NCBI GenBank assembly: GCA_024704765.1
Contig: JAKMXF010000122.1
Coordinates: 329,356 to 393,355 of the forward strand
DNA: 64,000 nt
Source: Oopsacas minuta
Lineage: Eukaryota; Porifera; Hexactinellida; Lyssacinosida; Leucopsacidae
Direction: 5' to 3'
Each line of letters starts with the position of its first letter. The first letter of the stretch is position 1. Shown here one piece after another: positions 58,375 to 64,000 of the stretch. Under the pieces are notes generated by a model. That model did not search any database, was not told the DNA's origin, and saw only the letters and a list, made by a program, of their open reading frames with translations. A program made the position numbers and the translations under genes.

Positions 58375-58599
58375 CTAATTGGAGATAAATGAATCCAGTG
58401 ATTTTACAGATAAGGACAATTCTCTCATTGAGGAATATTATTCTTAAGAATTGGTTGACTCTGTACCTAAAGAGTTTTCCTCACAGATTCTTGAATCTAC
58501 TACACTTCAACCCCATCTTCCGAATTTTCCTAATAATTAATTTATGGTCGATATAGAAGCTTCCGATCAAAATGGTACAAAGAATTCTCTTGGATTTCA

Positions 58600-60560
58600 T
58601 ATATTCAAAATGACGGTATAGCAACATATTTCCCTTGCAAAATTTGGATCAGACTCAAAAGCCTTTCGTTATCAAAAATTGGTCAAAGGCCAAAAGACTA
58701 ACAAAACATGCAAAAGGTATTGCACATCAGAATCACATGATCGCTTGGATAAGATCTAAACCAAATAATCTAAGAGAAAGTTCAATTTTGTCACAAGTTC
58801 GAAAGCAAAGCGAGGAGATTGAAACTCTTGCTTTTTTGGCAAAACAAAATATTGCCATAAGAGGACATAAGGGAGATTAAAAGACTATCTGTGAGACATC
58901 AAATACAAATCGGGGCAATTTCCTTGAGCGAATTCATCTCAGGAGCAAAGATATACCATGGTTTAAAGAAAATTTCGAAGGGTTGAATAATCAACATAGA
59001 ATGTGGCTTAGTCCCCAAATCCAAAATGAGATCTCGGATTTAATCGCAAGCAACGTAACTAAAATCATACCAGATGAACTCATAGAAAGCAGAATGTAGC
59101 CAATAATTGCCGATGAAACCTTGGAAATAATCGTGATGAGCAGTGCTCTCTTTATCTTCGTTATGCTTCAAAAGGGATGACTAAGGAGAAATTTATTGGT
59201 TTAATCCAGCAAAATCGGCATCTGCAAAGCACTTTTTGAACTAGTTACAGAGTCATTAAAGGACTTAAATCTAGATCCAAGTTATATTGTTGGCCAAGGA
59301 TATGATGGTGTAGTAACATGAATGGGAAAAGGAAAGGATTACAAACTTTGACAGAATCAGTTGCTCCTAAATTGATTTATGTACATTGCTTTGGCCATTT
59401 ATTAAATCTTGCTGTCCAAAAATCAGTTTCAAAAGTGATTCCAGTTAGAAATACACTTGCATATTTGCGACAAATCGACACATTCATTGAGGCTAGTGCT
59501 TAACGACATCTTATACTCTAAGATACTCAAAAGGCTCGTGGTGAGAAAGTGATTGTGCTTCAGTCACAAAGTGAAACGCAATGGGCCATGCGACATGCGT
59601 CAGCCTCTGCCATTAAGAAGCGTCTCGGCTCCACAATCAATTCTATCATGAAATTCTCGCAATCGATTCGTCTACATCTGCAAAATCAGCGGGGGCCACT
59701 TAGTAAACAACATCTGTGATTTCCTTTCATGTTGTATTAATTTTTATCGTGAAATTATTGGGTATAAGCAGTGCATTATTCACTTATTTGCAGTCAGAGA
59801 CCATGGATGTAGTTCTTGCAAGAAAATCTGCGGAATTCACTTCACAAACCTGGAGATTCTTGAAATGGAGACAGCTTTTCTAAAATTTTGAATGAAACTG
59901 AGGTCATGGCAACTGAAGGGAGAATCATCCTCAATGACAAAAATACAGTTAATTTCAAAGAGTTAGAAGTTCCACGACGTCGCACCCGATTTGCGATTGC
60001 AATAGCAGCAGGACCTGCGATAACACCCGTAGTTGTATATAGTGAACCACGATCATTTGTCAAAGGGACCATTTATCTTCCTATGGTCTATGGATTTACA
60101 CAGGAAATCCAATCCCGATTTTCAGAAAATGATCAAGAAGTTCTGTGCGCACTTGCAGTTTTGATCATGCACCCAGAAAAACAGGATGTAAAGAAAGAAG
60201 CCGCTCTTGTTGCTGATTTTTATGAAATTGATGAAGACAATTTTCTATCAGAGAGAAAAAGTATAGTTGGACCATTAAAAGATGACGTTTCTAGTGTTCT
60301 CCGTCTGCCTACAAACTTTCTGAATGGATACATGAAAATGGAATTTCAGAATTTCTTCCCACGTTCTCTTTATTGGCACAAATTCCTCCGACCTCTTGTA
60401 GTGCCGAGCGTTCCTTTTCTGCCCTATGTTGAATAAAAACATATCTACTATCAAGGATCGGTCAGGAGAGACTGTCAAATGTTGCTATTCTGAACATTGA
60501 ATGGAATATTGCTGACTTTGTAATTGCAAATCATATGGATAACTTTAGCAACTCATTTGC
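58600..60560 (+). pseudogene. hAT transposase, ZMYM1/TTF type (DUF4371), decayed
   Basis: TTF-finger-like text (FGSDSKAFRYQKLVKGQK, about 58645) precedes an open piece with IETLAFLAKQNIAIRGHKGD (58821-58880), the DUF4371 start. NRGNFLERIHLRSKDIPW (about 58908), MWLSPQIQNEISDLIASN (about 59000) and the catalytic region IIADETLEI (about 59104) follow. SYIVGQGYDGVVT (about 59281) marks another catalytic position. LIYVHCFGHLLNLAVQKSV (about 59370) is open. The C-terminal dimerisation part includes ERSFSAL (about 60403) and VAILNIEWNIADFVIANHMD (about 60483-60540). Frames shift repeatedly. A terminus CCCTACGCCCCTG at 60755-60767 is a likely right end. No left end was found, so the copy may be 5'-truncated. 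Confidence 0.75.
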
Positions 60561-60750
60561 GATCAGTGTAACCGTGAAATTATGTCAATCCCTTAAATAT
60601 GTTCTCATTTGGTTATGTTAAGGAATTACAACATATATTTTGACTGCTTTAGATTAAAAAATTTGATTTTGTAAACTTTAGCTTATATTCTCTATCATCA
60701 TTAATTAAGTCGGAGGATATTACAAAAACTCGTCGGAGCTGAAGTTGTGG

Positions 60751-60767
60751 AGCGCCCTACGCCCCTG
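60751..60767 (+). repeat. probable hAT right terminus
   Basis: AGCGCCCTACGCCCCTG reads inward as CAGGGGCGTAGGGCGCT, typical of hAT ends. It lies about 200 bp after the hAT coding remnant, on the expected side. Confidence 0.55.
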
Positions 60768-62020
60768 GTTCCGCGCCAAGTATGAATTCTATTTGTGAGT
60801 ATAGTTTTCTATTAACATATAGTCATACTGAGTGCAGGGCAAATTGGGAATATATTGTTCAGTAAAGTTTTACCCAGTCCTTTTCCCAACATCATTCAAC
60901 TGATGATTATTGAATTATTTTCTTAATGCAAGTCAGACACTAATCTTTAACTGAATATATCCAATTTGATTTGCAAACTACCAGTATTTATATGAATGGC
61001 TTCAATTGTTAGTATGGAGTTGATAATAAATTCACATATAGCGGTAAAATATATGCATCAAGTGAATTCATCAGAGTCGAAAGCAGAGGGGAATATGATA
61101 ACTCGCAACGATAACATACTCAAGGTATTTAATAGGCTAGGGGACTTATATACAATGAGAATCTACTACGAATCTCAAATTTGCTTACTTTATGTACCTT
61201 AAAGTAATCATTCATCATATGTTGTTTACAATATCATATTTGGATTTTGGACCCAACATACTCGATTACTCTTGTATAGCTTTTGAAGAAATTTGTTTAA
61301 ATTGAGATTTAATAATATAGATATATACACACTGTCAAAGAAATTTTCCAATGAAGTACCACTATACCTATGTAATAATCTGTATAACATATTTTATAAT
61401 TATATTACTAAATGTATTATATACGTAATTATCACAACATGGTAAGAAAACCATTGATATCATAATTTCAGTACTAATGGTTCAAGATTCTAGACCTTTG
61501 CAATAAATCTTAACACTAATACAAAGTTTTATCAAAATATGATAAGAAAAAGTATTGATACTATCAATTTGAGTTAAATTTCAATTAGATTATAATAGCT
61601 CGTATGACTAATTTTTAGCCACAAAATTAAGGTTTCTTCGGTTATGGCCCCCACCATCACGTAGGCCCTACTCATTGCGTTGACTGAGCATTACGGAGAC
61701 ACAAGGATGAAGTGTGTGCCCCATTTAATAACCTGCAACCTAATAGTGCCACTATGGGAATGGGAATTCCCACTCCAACCACACCCTGATAAAAGTAGAT
61801 AAAAAGTTAAAATAATAATTCTTATCATAGAATCAATAATGTGTCTCTTGAAAAAATCCGTCCATAGCAAATAATAATGCAATCGTGATGCTACGATCTC
61901 TGACAAAGGAATCGAAATTTGAGAATATGATTTAAGATCGTATAAATAGCTGACTCGATGACTTCGTGTATACATGGTACAACTATAGAATCCGACACCC
62001 CCCAACTTTTTTAATGTAGT
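60768..62020. other. no gene recognised
   Basis: AT-rich spacer. A plus-strand piece at about 61665-61800 (ALLIALTEHYGDTRMK, PLWEWEFPLQPHPDK) has non-random codon use and could be an exon. Its splice phases could not be joined to the piece at 62022, so no gene is called. Confidence 0.35.
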
Positions 62021-62021
62021 C

Positions 62022-62202
62022 AAAAATCGCTATATGCACCGTTGAAGAACTCGTTGAGAGAAGCTGATAGAGCTTTCGAACTCAAAAATCGGATGGAAAC
62101 TGACGAAGTTACGAAAAATCTCCTAAATAAGCCAAATCCTATGGAGAAAATTGTATTAGCTACTATACTGAATTCTATACAAACTACCATAGGAATGCAC
62201 AT
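62022..62202 (+). CDS. candidate 3' exon of an unrecognised gene
   Basis: After a good 3' splice site (pyrimidine-rich tract, then TTTTTAATGTAG, ending 62020) a plus-strand frame runs about 60 codons to a TAA at 62202: KSLYAPLKNSLREADRAFEL, then NRMETDEVTKNLLNKPNPME, then KIVLATILNSIQTTIGMHI. It is charged and alpha-helical looking, unlike chance translations of this DNA. No family is recognised and no upstream exon is secure. It could belong to a host gene or to a transposon protein. Confidence 0.3.
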
Positions 62203-63362
62203 ATAATCAATCTTGCGGTTATCAACGCTTGCGTCAGTTGATTGATTCTTTTATGAATTTATTAGTTTGCGTAATTTGTAGTTATTACTATTAAGAACGG
62301 TCAATTTAAACCTGGTGTGGCCTGGTTCCCAAAGGGGCGAAAACCTGGTCACACCGTATATCTCGAAAACTATAATTCGTATCGCTTAGCTTTAAAAAGG
62401 AAAACGGTAGGTCTTGGCCTCATCTAGCCAAAAAATACCACTTGGACCACATCCAGCTATCCTAACAATAGGTGTTATGCACTATTAATGTTGCCAAATA
62501 ATCATCAAGTACATTTCAAAGATATCTTAACTAGGATTCATTTGTTGCTTAGAAATATCCCAAATTTATACATTTATCCTAAGTAGACTGGCTCCCTTGC
62601 TTGTCATTTTATCACACTGGCTTCAGAAACCCTAGAAGCAACAAAAGGAGGCATGCCACAACCTTCATAATTAATACGTTTATTCACCCATTTTCTAGCT
62701 GCAAATGACCGGATCCAACTTAGAATTCATGTTGTTATCCAGGTGCAAACGCGTTTGCTGTTTTAGGGACCTTTGAGTCTATATGCTAGCGATATAGGAA
62801 CGGGATTAGATAGTGTCGTGGTTGCTCCTGGGTCTGGGCTGATGTTAAAAGCATAAGTTGAATTGTTGCAGTGGGACTTTTATGTATTATTGTTTCTGTC
62901 CGTTTGCATGTAAACTGTCTGCAAATAGTAATCTCTTCGTTGAACCAGTTCTTCAGCTCGTTTGTGTAAAAATTATTTGTAAATATGTATGATTTGAAAT
63001 ACTTCCTGCGCTTACACAGGGATCACGACATCAATACGACAGGAATAGAAACAGCCCGACAATAGCTGTTATTGGCCAACGGAAGTTGCAATTGTTACTG
63101 TTCACAGCTAATAATAGTATGTCGTTAACAATAAACAAGTATTCTGTTAACAACACTACATAACTTCTAATGTTAGCCGGGGTGAGTATTTATTTCAAGC
63201 TACCCTATGCCCTAGGGGCAGTTATTCGAGGCAATATGGGCGCATTTACTAGTTTCAATATCCCTTAGAATAGCTTATGCTAACATTTAGCAAGTATGTG
63301 ATGTAAGAGTGTATAATGTAACCATTCTTAACAAAGTAATACTATATATATTAGCAACTAAA
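62203..63362. other. no gene recognised; one stem-loop
   Basis: Mostly AT-rich. At about 62313-62355 GGTGTGGCCTGGTT pairs with AACCTGGTCACACC (two mismatches) around a GC-rich loop. The function is unknown. Confidence 0.4.
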
Positions 63363-64000
63363 TTACACAACAGGATATAATTCTCTAATGCACTTGACGA
63401 TGCTGTTTAGGATGTTTCCTTTATTCTTTCTTCTCCAACAAGACTCGATAAGGTGGGATTCTAGCAATTCAGGATTTGTTGTTTGGCCTCTTCTTTGCCT
63501 TTTCTTGACCACACCCCAAGCGTTTTCTATCCCTTGTGCATGGGTACCGTCAATTGGATCCACAAAATTCTCAGAGTGGTTCACAGTGTGATGATCGTAG
63601 CCTACAGCTGGGACAACATTATAAGCAGCCCATTCGTCTGAATGGATGGTAGTTCCAGGTAATACATATCGCTGAATGATGGGAAGTAGGGTTGCACCTG
63701 AGCGATCGGGAACTGTAATCATCAGTACGTTATCAGTACCTTGCTCATATATACCGAAAACCCATTGACCAGTGAGTAATCTACCACGGTTATATTTTCG
63801 TCTCCCAAATTTCGATTCATCAATCTCCACCACTGTACCGGGCCCACCTATTGGCTCCTGATTTATTGTTAGATCCTCAATGCAAACATCTCTCATAAAA
63901 TTCTTCCAGTCCACAACAGTATTCGGAGACCATTGCAATTGTTTCTCAAGAAATGCGTGTGACTGTATATCTTCACTCCAAAAATACAAGAACTGCATTA
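63363..64000 (-). CDS. Merlin (ISXO2/IS1595-type) transposase, partial at window edge
   Basis: 211 codons without a stop on the minus strand, continuing past the window end. The order is an N-terminal part (SPNTVVDWKNFMRDVCIE), the first catalytic Asp in VVEIDESKFGRRKYNRG (about 63825), GQWVFGIYEQGTDNVLMITV, the second Asp in TTIHSDEWAAYNVVP (about 63645) and the Glu in HAQGIENAWGVVKKRQRR (about 63525). A basic tail ends at a stop at 63363-63365. This is the ISXO2-like DDE domain of eukaryotic Merlin transposons, related to bacterial IS1595. The frame is complete through the domain with all catalytic residues, unlike every other transposase in the window, so the element may be recent or domesticated. 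Its left-hand terminal repeat, expected between about 63100 and 63360, was not identified. Confidence 0.85.
   Translation of the reverse strand, partial: MQFLYFWSEDIQSHAFLEKQLQWSPNTVVDWKNFMRDVCIEDLTINQEPIGGPGTVVEIDESKFGRRKYNRGRLLTGQWVFGIYEQGTDNVLMITVPDRSGATLLPIIQRYVLPGTTIHSDEWAAYNVVPAVGYDHHTVNHSENFVDPIDGTHAQGIENAWGVVKKRQRRGQTTNPELLESHLIESCWRRKNKGNILNSIVKCIRELYPVV

Noticed and set aside
61691-62202. Two minus-strand frames of 110 and 60 codons
   Set aside because: The plus-strand translation of the distal part looks more like real coding sequence behind a good splice acceptor; the minus frames read as shadows.

Overview
This window is AT-rich animal DNA with no clearly intact host gene. It is a graveyard of DNA transposons buried in each other and in tandem satellites. 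The transposon classes present are Tc1/mariner of several catalytic-spacing types, pogo/Tigger, Transib, Ginger-like integrase elements, hAT, MULE, Merlin and Helitron. Together with short introns, they suggest an arthropod. A parasitic copepod (sea louse) is my best guess from the flavour of the families, but that is inference and no single-copy gene here proves it.

Layout. 1-5 kb: no gene seen. 5.06-6.8 kb: Helitron protein remnant. 7.4-8.7 kb: satellite of about 60 bp period. 9.7-11.06 kb: Tc1-like DD37E element. 12.9-14.05 kb: Ginger-like element (copy A). 16.25-17.6 kb: DD41D mariner-like element inside a degenerate short-motif repeat. 19-20.5 kb: MULE pseudogene. 20.8-22.1 kb: DD34D mariner. 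24.0-30.7 kb: a three-level nest, in which a Tc1-like element holds a pogo/Tigger element, which holds a Transib element. 31.4-32.3 kb: hAT pseudogene. 32.4-33.4 kb: exact 174-bp satellite ending at a single N. 33.4-34.4 kb: repeat-borne zinc-finger-like gene with one stop. 34.7-48.3 kb: satellite of about 120 bp period, broken up by a second Ginger-like element (copy B), by a Tc1 holding a second Transib, by a DD37D element and by a unique block. 48.3-51.7 kb: a truncated DD37D element, then more 60-bp satellite holding a complete DD37D element. 52.2-53.0 kb: spliced OTU-like pseudogene. 53.1-56.9 kb: pogo-type mini-MITE, second DD34D mariner and an abutting ZBED-type hAT. 57.2-58.4 kb: degraded minus-strand integrase-like pieces. 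58.6-60.8 kb: ZMYM1/TTF-type hAT. 63.36 kb to the end: uninterrupted Merlin (ISXO2-type) transposase leaving the window.

The outstanding signal is the pair of Transib elements, the transposon superfamily related to the RAG1 recombinase. Each can be delimited to the base. Copy 1 is 26974-30354, begins with the heptamer CACAGTG at both ends and has CACTA target duplications. Copy 2 is 39449-42717, has CACAGAG/CACAGTG ends and GTGTT duplications. Both encode broken RAG1-like transposases on distinct protein lineages. Each landed inside the transposase gene of another DNA transposon, and removing it restores the host element's coding similarity.

Most transposase genes carry frameshifts or stops and are called pseudogenes. 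Motif identities come from reading translations by eye against remembered family patterns; no database search was run.
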